DNA from: Candidatus Jordarchaeia archaeon
GTDB taxonomy: Archaea; Asgardarchaeota; Jordiarchaeia; Jordiarchaeales; Jordiarchaeaceae
Assembly: GCA_018383815.1 (NCBI GenBank)
Contig: JAHAWU010000025.1
Coordinates: forward strand, 1-34,940
DNA length: 34,940 nt
Direction: 5' to 3'
Of the stretch, positions 15,490 to 24,997 are shown one piece after another; the stretch's first letter is position 1; each line of letters begins with the position of its first letter. The notes beneath the pieces are model-generated. The model saw nothing but the letters and a program-made list of their open reading frames with translations. It did not search any database and was not told the DNA's origin. The position numbers were made by a program, and so were the translations under genes.

Positions 15490-17751
15490 TTAATAGTATC
15501 TAAACCATTTTTCGAATTGAAACAAAGTTTCCTCACTTCCAGCAGTAGCTACCCTATCTGACAATCTCAAAATTCGAGAAAACAAACAGTATGTCCTGTA
15601 CGTCTTAAAATCTGCCAAGCATGGAAATTTGCTTATGATTGTTGAACCTTCCTGTTTAGCAATTATCTTGCCAACAATCTTGCCAACATCAAAATCACAA
15701 TTAATAAGGCCGAGTACCGCTTCCACTTCCTCCCTGTAGTTTTCTTTTAGCACATATTGTGGTACTTCTCTTGCGGCAACACTATGATGGTGAGCCACCA
15801 CAAATTTGAATATATTACCTAGAGGAAATGGCAGTTCATCCCAGAGTTTGCTGAGGGCATACGCCGAAACAGTTGCGTGAGGGGGAAGCCCTATAGTTGG
15901 GGGCTGCCTGGAATGCGAAAGGTTTTCATCCTTTGCTCCTATTCTTTTCTGCCATTCCCTATTCAGCTTTCCCAAGTCATGTAAAACTAAAAGTTGCTCA
16001 ATGTAAAAAACCATTTCTTCCAGCGATTTCTTCCAAGATTCCGATAACTTTTTGATGGAATAAGAGTAAACTTTAAGAAACTTTTCTCTAAAAATTTCCA
16101 ATGTTTTTTGGGCGTGGTCAAACCAAGACTCTTCCCTTAAATAATATTCTGGTTTCTCCCTTTCCCCAGCTTCAACAAATTTAAGAGCGCTGCCCTTTTC
16201 ACCCAAAATTAATCCCGTATCACTGGTGTATGAAGCATAGTCTGGATGGATGACATAAAACCCGTAGGGATAAATTTTGCAGGCTTGAGTAACTAGTTCG
16301 CTTTTCACTTGAGGTTCATCACCATACAAAGAGTCTATTCTCCAAACTTTCGGCTCTCTCTCCAAGAAAAAGTTCTTTAAAATACCAGTATGAACTTTAA
16401 TTCTTTTAAGATAAAACACATTATAACCCAGACTATTGGGGTCACCATGTATGCTTACTTCGCAGGATGAAGGTTCTCTAACCGTTTCCTCGATTTTTTC
16501 TCTGCTACCCTCAAACGCCCCTTCGGCAAGCTGATTTAAAATTCTCGCCGCATTCCTAAGATCAAGATACCTCCTGAACTGTTCACTCAAAACATCATTC
16601 ACCAATTTCCTTTCAAGTTCCCAAGTTAATTTTTCACCATTAATCTTTTTCAATTTCTCACGGGTTCTATTGACCAAATCCCTCTCTTTTTCATAAGGAT
16701 ACAGGTTCGCCACATCAAAAACATAGAAATCGCCTCTTCCTCCCCTTCTTGCGCACCTTCCCGCCCTCTGTATTAAAGAATCAATGGGAGCCAACTCAGA
16801 CAGCATAACCTCACAAGAAATATCCAGCCCCACCTCAATAACTTGAGTAGAAATCAAAATGCCTCCCCTATCCCTCATTCCCTTTGGGTCAAAGATTTCC
16901 TTTAATTTTTCCTCCTTATTTCTCCTATCCTCATCCAGAAAACGAGAATGCAACAGAATTACTTCACAATCCACTTTGCCCTTGACCTTCTCATATAATT
17001 CTTGCGCTCTCTCCACAGTATTGCAGACCGCTATGACCCTCCCCTCAGACGACTCACACTTCTCCAGCAAAGCCTCTGGAGTAATATTCCCATCAGAATA
17101 ATGAAGTATCACCTCCCTATCTCTCCTTGCAGGTATGTCCTCCTCCTTAGACTCAACTACTTGTACATTAAACCTATGCTCCAACTCTCTAACAAAAACA
17201 TCAGGCAAAGTGGCCGACAAAAACGCCACGGGAAAACCCAATTTACAAGAATGTTCAGCCAAGATCAACGCAGCCTGCAACCCCAACAAAGGCTCAAAAG
17301 TATGAACCTCATCAAACACCAAAAACGCAGAAGAAACAGCACCCGCAGGAATATTACCATAGCGAACAGGCAAACTCAGAGGAGTACAAGCATAAGCCCC
17401 CACAGCCTGATCAATAGTAGTTACAATAACATCAGCATAAAACAGGGGAGCCTCTAAATGCTTACCATGATGACCCACAACCCTCAGATTAGGGCAAAAA
17501 TTTCTGAACTTATCTTTGTTAAACCTTTCAGCGATATCCTCTACTAGTGTCCTCATGGGAAGAGAGTAAATCATGTGAAGGGGTAGCGCATCTCTGTGAA
17601 GTAGAAAGGGGATGAAAACAGCTTCACTCTTACCCGAACCAGTAGGAGCCCTCAAAACAAAAGAACAGCCATCTGACAGTAGCTTCTCACACTCCCTCTG
17701 ATGGCTATAAGGTTTTAAATCGAATTTCTCGAAACTCATTTCCACAACCAT
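15490..17751 (-). CDS. cas3: Cas3 helicase-nuclease, helicase first and HD domain last
   Basis: A 753-aa effector that unwinds and cuts the target strand after Cascade binding. The helicase comes first: Walker A APTGSGKS (35-42), DEVH (147-150), SAT (179-181), then STQVIEVGLDIS and motif VI QRAGRCARRGGRG. The HD nuclease is C-terminal: an upstream His (WFDHAQ), the LHDLGK His-Asp at 591-592, H625, H654/655 in AHHHS, and Asp732 (LRLSDR). All metal ligands appear present. The order helicase-HD is the reverse of most single-chain Cas3 proteins and matches fusion of the separate Cas3-prime and Cas3-double-prime of type I-A. It is encoded opposite to the other cas genes, tail to tail with cas5. 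ATG 17739 is an alternative start. Confidence 0.95.
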   Translation of the reverse strand: MVVEMSFEKFDLKPYSHQRECEKLLSDGCSFVLRAPTGSGKSEAVFIPFLLHRDALPLHMIYSLPMRTLVEDIAERFNKDKFRNFCPNLRVVGHHGKHLEAPLFYADVIVTTIDQAVGAYACTPLSLPVRYGNIPAGAVSSAFLVFDEVHTFEPLLGLQAALILAEHSCKLGFPVAFLSATLPDVFVRELEHRFNVQVVESKEEDIPARRDREVILHYSDGNITPEALLEKCESSEGRVIAVCNTVERAQELYEKVKGKVDCEVILLHSRFLDEDRRNKEEKLKEIFDPKGMRDRGGILISTQVIEVGLDISCEVMLSELAPIDSLIQRAGRCARRGGRGDFYVFDVANLYPYEKERDLVNRTREKLKKINGEKLTWELERKLVNDVLSEQFRRYLDLRNAARILNQLAEGAFEGSREKIEETVREPSSCEVSIHGDPNSLGYNVFYLKRIKVHTGILKNFFLEREPKVWRIDSLYGDEPQVKSELVTQACKIYPYGFYVIHPDYASYTSDTGLILGEKGSALKFVEAGEREKPEYYLREESWFDHAQKTLEIFREKFLKVYSYSIKKLSESWKKSLEEMVFYIEQLLVLHDLGKLNREWQKRIGAKDENLSHSRQPPTIGLPPHATVSAYALSKLWDELPFPLGNIFKFVVAHHHSVAAREVPQYVLKENYREEVEAVLGLINCDFDVGKIVGKIIAKQEGSTIISKFPCLADFKTYRTYCLFSRILRLSDRVATAGSEETLFQFEKWFRYY

Positions 17752-17817
17752 GCAACAGTTCTACTAAAAAAGGTTAAATGTCATAATTGCTGATTTCTAA
17801 TTTTATTAATGTTTCCA

Positions 17818-18040
17818 AGACGTAAAAAGTATTTCGAAGCCACTGGAGAACGTCTTCGGACTGAGGCTTCAAGTCGTCTTCTGCGTGTAGTTTTTGGATC
17901 TCCCCATTTATTCCCCATTTTGCAAAAAGGAGCCCTAATAGGGCTTCTTTCCAATTGAAGTCTAACCCCCCCTTTTTCTGGGGGCATTTGTCTCCAAGCA
18001 TGCCCTAATACCAAAAATGCACTAAAAACTTTTTACGCCC
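17818..18040 (-). mobile_element. Element C, right copy, beyond cas3
   Basis: Aligns as the inverted partner of 8988-9208 along ~220 bp. The 18019-18040 end keeps the inverted repeat (CTAAAAACTTTTTACGCCC); the other end is degraded (ACGTAAAAAGTATTTCG at ~17819). A minus-strand frame 17774-18001 encodes a 75-aa peptide containing FNWKEALLGLLFAKWG, QSEDVLQWLRNTFYVLETL, better preserved than in the left copy, so these may be fragments of a small helical gene carried by the element. It sits directly upstream of cas3. Confidence 0.65.
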
Positions 18041-18045
18041 TTTTT

Positions 18046-18105
18046 GGGGAAAATTTTTACATACCCCACAAAATCAAAAATACATACTTGCTACTTTGCG
18101 CCAAT
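18046..18105 (+). repeat. Element D, end fragment
   Basis: Sixty bases, core ACCCCACAAAATCAAAAATA plus CATACTT, nearly identical to 27243-27300 and to the reverse complement of ~26143-26205. It is only one end of the longer element described at 27120-27306. Confidence 0.6.
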
Positions 18106-18767
18106 TCTTGCATAAGCTTATCCCAGAACCAGACCGTTCTTTTCGTACTGCAATCCGCCAGAAATATTGGATATATTTAGGGGTTTCAGCGGCGGTGGTT
18201 CCTCGTTTCTAGGTTTGGGTGCGGGTTTAAATATCAAAAATCTTGGGACTCACACCTCCCTCTTTCTACATGTAAATTCATATGGCAGCCACAAAACCAA
18301 ACAAGACAAGGCTCACAGCCAAGAAATGGCTTAACTAAAAATCCAAAAATATTTATAACAAAAAATTTTTGGAAATAACCTATTTGTTTAACTAATAGAA
18401 GCTGAACACCACAATGTTTCCAGAGGAAACCAAGGAGAGCCCAAAAAAGTGAAAAACAATCAAAACACCCCAAAAACAAAACAAAAAAGAAATAAACCCC
18501 AAAAAACAACAAAAAACAAAAAAATAGAAAAAATAAAAGAAAAAAGAAATAAAAAAAATTTAATAATTTAAAACAGAATTCCCAGAGTCTAAATAATACA
18601 AAAAAACCAAAATATATCCTCAAAAATACAAAGGAGGAAAAAGAATCCCTCCCCACCACTCGAACACATTTATAAAGAACAAGAAATCCTCCCACTGTTC
18701 GAGTAAACAACCCAAAAAGAAGACTTTATAAGCCCCCAAAACAAAAAATAAACCAAACAATATAACC
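18106..18767 (+). promoter_or_regulatory. CRISPR leader
   Basis: About 660 bases with no gene. 18430-18610 is very A-rich, like archaeal leaders. A perfect 9-bp inverted repeat, ACTCGAACA (18658-18666) and TGTTCGAGT (18696-18704), encloses a TATA-like TTTATAAA (18669-18676). A second TATA box, ACTTTATAAGC (18723-18733), lies 35-45 bases before the first repeat and would start transcription about 10 bases upstream of it. A 158-aa minus-strand open frame here is a product of the poly-A tract. Confidence 0.65.
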
Positions 18768-21700
18768 CTTGCAAAAGCAGTTCTCCAATCACGGAGATTG
18801 AAAGTGGACCAGTAGGTAGTCCAGGAAGTCGGGGTCTTCGCTTGCAAAAGCAGTTCTCCAATCACGGAGATTGAAAGTTAACACATACAGAGCCTTGGAC
18901 ATGAGTACAGTAATCTTGCAAAAGCAGTTCTCCAATCACGGAGATTGAAAGATCTCCTTGCCCGAGAAGTTTGGGGCGGGAAACATGGGCTTGCAAAAGC
19001 AGTTCTCCAATCACGGAGATTGAAAGTGAGGTAAAACCCTATGGTGCAAAAAACCACTTTTACCTTGCAAAAGCAGTTCTCCAATCACGGAGATTGAAAG
19101 TCACTTTTATCATCATGTACTGTTAGAAAGGCCCATCACCTTGCAAAAGCAGTTCTCCAATCACGGAGATTGAAAGCGCAAAACTGCCTTTGTACCGCGA
19201 CTTGATCCCAGCTTGCAAAAGCAGTTCTCCAATCACGGAGATTGAAAGAACTTGCGGACGACCAACAGCTGCATCTCGCAGGGAAAACTTGCAAAAGCAG
19301 TTCTCCAATCACGGAGATTGAAAGACAAGCAGGTATTTTTCACCGTCGTGGAGCACGAGCAGCTTGCAAAAGCAGTTCTCCAATCACGGAGATTGAAAGT
19401 CGCCTGGGCCAATATGTAAGCGTTCTGCGCTTCAAATCTTGCAAAAGCAGTTCTCCAATCACGGAGATTGAAAGTTGGATAGGAGTAAGTGCCTGGTTAA
19501 GAAAGTTGATAGCTTGCAAAAGCAGTTCTCCAATCACGGAGATTGAAAGGGTTGGGTAAACTGTAGATGGGTGGTGTGACTATGAAGCTTGCAAAAGCAG
19601 TTCTCCAATCACGGAGATTGAAAGTTAGGATATAATTATCTGAGGCGTAGCGGCGGCGCTTTCTCTTGCAAAAGCAGTTCTCCAATCACGGAGATTGAAA
19701 GTTTAAAATCACCTCCGAAAAAAATAAGATAGGGCTAACTTGCAAAAGCAGTTCTCCAATCACGGAGATTGAAAGTTAAGGAAGGGGCGTGTCATCCGCA
19801 GGGGCTGAAGCACTTGCAAAAGCAGTTCTCCAATCACGGAGATTGAAAGTTTGGGAGGGAGTTCACTTAGTACATCCTTTTTAAGTCCTTGCAAAAGCAG
19901 TTCTCCAATCACGGAGATTGAAAGTTTGGGAGGGAGTTCACTTAGTACATCCTTTTTAAGTCCTTGCAAAAGCAGTTCTCCAATCACGGAGATTGAAAGC
20001 AAGCGTGTACTCGCGGGGAATAGTTATTTCCAAGTCTTGCAAAAGCAGTTCTCCAATCACGGAGATTGAAAGTAGAAGTGGCTCTGAAAACTCCCTTTCA
20101 TCATTACTTGTCTTGCAAAAGCAGTTCTCCAATCACGGAGATTGAAAGTCTGTTTCATAGAAAGCCTCTCTACCCCAGGGACCTCCCTTGCAAAAGCAGT
20201 TCTCCAATCACGGAGATTGAAAGTGAGCACTTAGCTTGTATTGTTGCATTCCCAAAAATGCTTGCAAAAGCAGTTCTCCAATCACGGAGATTGAAAGTGC
20301 TAACACACCAAAAGGTGAAGGAAAATGGACCACTTGCAAAAGCAGTTCTCCAATCACGGAGATTGAAAGCCTCGTCCCTCTTGTCCTTTACCTCCTTCTT
20401 GACCAGTCCTTGCAAAAGCAGTTCTCCAATCACGGAGATTGAAAGACTGGATTATTTCGCGTCAAGGACCTGCACACTGTGATCTTGCAAAAGCAGTTCT
20501 CCAATCACGGAGATTGAAAGTGACGTCTCCCCCAAACAGAAGCCGAAATCATCTCAGGCTTGCAAAAGCAGTTCTCCAATCACGGAGATTGAAAGCAGCG
20601 AGTTGCAGTTTGTGATTGGTCACGAGGTGCTTCCTTGCAAAAGCAGTTCTCCAATCACGGAGATTGAAAGGGATTAAGTACAACTATTTCACATGGATTT
20701 GGTGTTGACTTGCAAAAGCAGTTCTCCAATCACGGAGATTGAAAGGGATTAAGTACAACTATTTCACATGGATTTGGTGTTGACTTGCAAAAGCAGTTCT
20801 CCAATCACGGAGATTGAAAGTATCGTCAATTGTTTCTCCTGGATATCCTTCCATAAACTTGCAAAAGCAGTTCTCCAATCACGGAGATTGAAAGCACTGT
20901 CTAGCTCACAAATTTCCTCGAAACATAGCCTTGCAAAAGCAGTTCTCCAATCACGGAGATTGAAAGTTAAGAATCTCAATGGCATTTTCGAGCGAAGAAG
21001 AAAAGGACTTGCAAAAGCAGTTCTCCAATCACGGAGATTGAAAGATAAATTGCAGAACGTCTCTCAGACTTAGGCATTTTCTCTTGCAAAAGCAGTTCTC
21101 CAATCACGGAGATTGAAAGTTCGGTGGCTGCATTTGTCACTGCGGGGTTTTCCCCTCTTGCAAAAGCAGTTCTCCAATCACGGAGATTGAAAGAGGAAGT
21201 CGGGGTCCTCGCCCAGGACCCACAGCAGGGCTTGCAAAAGCAGTTCTCCAATCACGGAGATTGAAAGTTTTATTTCTGTGGGTTGCATCCTTATCACCAC
21301 GTATATTACTTGCAAAAGCAGTTCTCCAATCACGGAGATTGAAAGAACATTATTGGGGCCATTGGTGGCTGCTATTCATTAAACCTTGCAAAAGCAGTTC
21401 TCCAATCACGGAGATTGAAAGTCAGGGGAGACAATAAGATATGCATTGTAACAGTAGTGCCTTGCAAAAGCAGTTCTCCAATCACGGAGATTGAAAGTAT
21501 ATGGCGCCGAAAATGAATCGAGGAGACTCTTACTTGCAGAAGTAGTTCTCCAATCACGGAGATTGAAAGAAAACAAAATAGTTTATTAGGATAAGTCTCT
21601 CCGGCTTGCAGAAGTAGTTCTCCAATCACGGAGATTGAAAGAAAACAAAATAGTTTATTAGGATAAGTCTCTCCGGCTTGCAGAAGTAGTTCTCCAATCA

Positions 21701-21785
21701 CGGAGATTGAAAGAAAACAAAATAGTTTATTAGGATAAGTCTCTCCGGCTTGCAGAAGTAGTTCTCCAATCACGGAGATTGAAGG
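18768..21785 (+). CRISPR. CRISPR array, 41 repeats and 40 spacers, type I-A-like
   Basis: The 37-nt repeat starts CTTGCAAAAGCAG and ends CGGAGATTGAAAG. TCTCC and GGAGA form a 5-bp stem around AATCAC, and cleavage after it would give the common 8-nt handle ATTGAAAG, fixing transcription rightward. I counted 41 repeats, with spacers of ~35-39 nt. Repeats 1-37 look uniform. Repeats 38-41 carry CTTGCAGAAGTAG instead, and the last ends GAAGG, so the right end is old and the leader is on the left. Identical spacers occur after repeats 15 and 16, after 26 and 27, and three times after 38, 39 and 40. A truncated 42nd repeat (CTTGCA..GAAGT) may remain at 21825-21838. Spacers are positioned next to cas3 and its leader, supporting use by this cas set. 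Confidence 0.97.
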
Positions 21786-22143
21786 TCCGGGAGCTTGCTG
21801 TCATAAACGGTTAAGGCACCGTAACTTGCAAGAAGTGTGGTTTTGTTTGGTTTTTTGTTGTTTGGGGATAAAAACTGCTTCTATTTCCGTATTTGAAAAT
21901 GAAATATGTGTTTAAAACTGGTTTTGGCTGGTGAGCAGCCACCAGAACCGCAATGCCGCAGCCCTGGCGATAGATTCGCAAAATCTTTTTTCTTTTGTTG
22001 GTCTAATAATTTTAGATTTTTTCCACATTTTTCCTCAAATTTCAATGTTTCAACCCTCAATGCCGAAAAAGTGTTTGGGAAAATTTAAGGAAACACAGAA
22101 AAAGGGGCTCAAAAAACACTGGATTCTGCGAATCTATCGCCGG

Positions 22144-22452
22144 GTGGGGTTAAACTCACACCCAAATCAGTTGGGGAGTCTACTATCTGAAAAAGGGGGC
22201 GGAGCGAGGAATGAACGCCACCACCCCGTCGAAATAGCTGAAACCCATACCAATACCAAAATCTTCCGAACATTATTGGTGGAGGCTGACCCCTTTTTCC
22301 CCTCCACGAAGCGGTGCTCCCACTGTGGAGCCGTTAAAGGTGAGATATTGCTTTCCTAGACGTTTAGGTGTGAGGGCTGCGGTTTTGAAGCTGACCGCGA
22401 CTTTGCTGCTTTGAATCTGGCTTCTGTTGCCGCCAGTTGGGCGGAGACGTAA
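22144..22452 (+). pseudogene. TnpB remnant, C-terminal zinc finger with in-frame amber
   Basis: One reading frame gives a tail-like segment (SLLSEKGGGARNERHHPVE) and then ADPFFPSTKRCSHCGAVK, GEILLS, TAG stop at 22357-22359, TFRCEGCGFEADRDFAALNL and a final stop at 22450. The CxxC..CxxC knuckles and FEADRD..AALNL are the TnpB zinc finger and RuvC-III end; the usual NLASVAASWAET follows. The RuvC core upstream is missing, so this is a fragment. The tail-like segment before the finger suggests two TnpB remnants joined end to end. It matches the window start (1-125). 21839-22143 holds nothing I can identify. Confidence 0.7.
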
Positions 22453-22523
22453 AACGCAAGGGTGGAGAGGTTCATGTCCTTTTTTTAGGGGCAGGTGCTT
22501 CTCTATGGAGTGGGAACTGAACA

Positions 22524-24245
22524 TCATCTGGTAAGTGTCCTAGATGGGTAAGTTTTGGACAATGGTTTAGAACTCTCTATATTGGTGTCTGTTGGTCTTT
22601 CTTCTGTGCTTAGTGTTTGGATGTCTTCAGGTTTCACTAGACTTTTGAATCCCGCTTTTCTTGCAAGTTTCACTGTTTCCGGGGGTTCGAATCCCGTATA
22701 TTCTTCAATGTTATTGAGGGCGTCTCTAGTGTCCTGGATTGGGGTGGCTTCTCCGTTGTGTAATATGATTGCTTTTTCAGCGGTTTTGGCGGCGAATCTC
22801 AGGTCGTGGGTTATTAGGATTATTGTTATTCCTCTTTTTTTGAGTTTTCTAACTATTTCTGTTAGTATGTTGAGGTGGTATCCGTCTTGTCCCGCTGTGG
22901 GCTCGTCTAGGATTAGAATGTCGGGCTCCTTTGCCATTAGGGATGCTATTATCACTCTCTGTTTTTCTCCTTGGCTTAAGGAGTGGGGATGCCTATGGGC
23001 AAGGTCTTTAAGGTTCATTAATTCCAGGATTTCGTTTACTCTTCGGTTTATCTGGTTGGGGCTCTTTTTTTCCTTTCTACTTCTGATCTGAAATGCCACC
23101 TCGTTGAAAACTGAGTTGTTGAAAAGCTGGACTTCAAAGTTCTGAAAAGCCATACCACAACTTATTTTGTGGGCTTTCTTCACTCGGCCCTTCTTTGGTT
23201 TTATTAGTCCAACTATCAGTTTGGCGAGTGTAGTTTTACCCGATCCGTTACTCCCCACTATGGCGACTGTTTCTCCTCTATGCAGTTTTAAATCATTAAC
23301 TTTGAGGTTGAATCCACCTCCATACTGGTATGAAACATTTTCAAATTGGACCAAGATTTCCCCTTCCTCTTTTATTCTGGGGATTGGGTCAACTTCCTTC
23401 AGCTCAGCCATTTTTTTGAGGGCGTGATTTCTAAGTTCGTTTAGGCTTCCTTTCACAGGGCTTATTTTGATAGCCTTACATACTTCCACAATTTCTGGAA
23501 GTTGAACACTCAACTCTTCCAATACCTTTGATTTCTCAGTAATGATTTCACATGACCCGCTTTCCACAATTTTTCCCTGAGCCATTACTATGATTCTGTC
23601 CGCCACCTCAGCGAACTTTTCAACCCTATGCTCTATGAGTATTATGGTAGTATTATACTCTCTCCTAATTTTTTCCAATGTATCAACGAGCGTTTTGGAC
23701 GCTAGGGGGTCCAGATTCGCCGTGGGTTCATCCAATACTAAAATTTTGGGAAGCATAGAGAGAACGGAAGCTACCGCAACCCTCTGCTTCTCCCCTTCCG
23801 AGAGTCTGAAAGTAGCCCTACGCCTAAGGCTCTCCATTTCCAAGCTGGAAAGAACCCAGTCAACACGCCTTCCAATTTCCTCTCGTTCCACCCCTAAATT
23901 TTCAGAGCCAAAGGCAACCTCTTCCTCCACAGTTAAGGTGCAGAGTTGAGTGTCCGGGTTCTGGAAAACCATACCCACATGCTTAGCCAACTCATACACT
24001 GGAGTGTCCACCACACTAACTCCATTAACTAACACTTTTCCTTTGAGATCCCCCCCATAGACATGAGGGATAAGCCCATTAAGGCATCTTGCAAGTGTGG
24101 TTTTACCGCAGCCACTCCTTCCAACCAGCAAAATGAACTCTCCCCTCTCCACATTGAGATTAACGCCATGAATTGCTTCCCTCTGCGAATTGGGATAACG
24201 GTAACTCAGATTCTTCACTACAATACTCAAAACATATACCCCCAA
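22524..24245 (-). CDS. ECF transporter ATPase, two fused ABC domains
   Basis: A 573-aa energising subunit of an energy-coupling-factor importer, with EcfA-like halves in one chain. The first half has Walker A GRSGCGKT (42-49), a Q-loop MVFQNPDTQLCT, signature LSEGEKQR and Walker B ILVLDEPTANLD. The second has GSNGSGKT, AFQNFEVQLFNN, LSQGEKQR and ILILDEPTAGQD. Both have H-loop His (IEHR, ITHD). Both sites therefore look competent. It overlaps the EcfT gene by 19 bases. Fused A components are common in archaea. A ~45-aa Ser/Thr-rich tail is extra. It forms the last gene of the S-T-A operon. Confidence 0.92.
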   Translation of the reverse strand: MGVYVLSIVVKNLSYRYPNSQREAIHGVNLNVERGEFILLVGRSGCGKTTLARCLNGLIPHVYGGDLKGKVLVNGVSVVDTPVYELAKHVGMVFQNPDTQLCTLTVEEEVAFGSENLGVEREEIGRRVDWVLSSLEMESLRRRATFRLSEGEKQRVAVASVLSMLPKILVLDEPTANLDPLASKTLVDTLEKIRREYNTTIILIEHRVEKFAEVADRIIVMAQGKIVESGSCEIITEKSKVLEELSVQLPEIVEVCKAIKISPVKGSLNELRNHALKKMAELKEVDPIPRIKEEGEILVQFENVSYQYGGGFNLKVNDLKLHRGETVAIVGSNGSGKTTLAKLIVGLIKPKKGRVKKAHKISCGMAFQNFEVQLFNNSVFNEVAFQIRSRKEKKSPNQINRRVNEILELMNLKDLAHRHPHSLSQGEKQRVIIASLMAKEPDILILDEPTAGQDGYHLNILTEIVRKLKKRGITIILITHDLRFAAKTAEKAIILHNGEATPIQDTRDALNNIEEYTGFEPPETVKLARKAGFKSLVKPEDIQTLSTEERPTDTNIESSKPLSKTYPSRTLTR

Positions 24246-24997
24246 AACAACTGCACATCCAAGAACCTAAAATACGAGGAATCTAGCAGAAATAAGGCTA
24301 CAAGAGATGCCAGAAACATGATGGTAAATGCAATGTCGACCCCACTTATCTTGTAATCATGGAGACTTGTTCTCCTCACCGGTGCTCCCGCTCCTCGCGC
24401 CTCCATAGCTGAAGCTAGATCCTCTGCAATCTTCATCATGCGTATCATCAAAGGTATTATGAGCGCTCGAAAAACTAGACGTGGCCTCCTCAAAATACCC
24501 TTCAAACCCAATTCAACCCCCCTCACTTTTAATGAATCCGTTAAATCCTTTACTTCCCCCATAAAAACCGGAATAAACCTAAGCACAAGTGTTAGAGTGA
24601 AAACAACCGATTTAGGAAACCTCAACTTTTCCAGAGCCCTAGCAAACCTGCTCGGCGGAGTAGTGAAAGAAAAAACCAAACCAATACACACCACTCCGAA
24701 AATCCTAACAAAAAACTTTCCAAACTCAAAAACACTTCCTATTCCCGTAAAGTAAACCAAAACAACACTCACAATTGAGAAGGCCACAATCAGAAAAATA
24801 AAAAACAACGCCCCCCTCAAACACCTTGAAACTACAAGGATTGAAAGAGGAAGGGCAGCGAGTAGAATCAGCGAAGTAAGAGAACTCAACATAACGCTTA
24901 GAACGCTAATCGCCACCACTGCAAACAGTTTAATTCTAGGGTCGAGCCTATGAATTATTGTGCTCTCCTCAATGGGAAAAGTAATTCTTGACAGCAT
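24227..24997 (-). CDS. ECF transporter transmembrane coupling protein EcfT
   Basis: A 256-aa membrane protein linking the ATPase to the S component. Hydrophobic helices occupy ~25-60, 60-85, 95-115 and the C-terminal 225-250. The two coupling motifs are recognisable: DSLKVRGVELGLKG and SAMEARGAGAPVRRT, with the Arg-Gly pair that docks into the ATPases. IIHRLDPRIKLFAVV at the N-terminus is typical. It overlaps the downstream ATPase gene by 19 bases and the S-component stop by one base. Confidence 0.9.
   Translation of the reverse strand: MLSRITFPIEESTIIHRLDPRIKLFAVVAISVLSVMLSSLTSLILLAALPLSILVVSRCLRGALFFIFLIVAFSIVSVVLVYFTGIGSVFEFGKFFVRIFGVVCIGLVFSFTTPPSRFARALEKLRFPKSVVFTLTLVLRFIPVFMGEVKDLTDSLKVRGVELGLKGILRRPRLVFRALIIPLMIRMMKIAEDLASAMEARGAGAPVRRTSLHDYKISGVDIAFTIMFLASLVALFLLDSSYFRFLDVQLFWGYMF

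Noticed and set aside
18234-18710. A 158-aa Phe/Leu-rich minus-strand frame in the leader
   Set aside because: Arises from the poly-A tract; amino-acid composition is a base-composition artefact.
18620-21773. Open frames of 60-140 aa inside the CRISPR array, with repeated SISVIGELLLQ or CKSSSPITEIE
   Set aside because: They are translations of the CRISPR repeat; no start signal or spacer-independent content.
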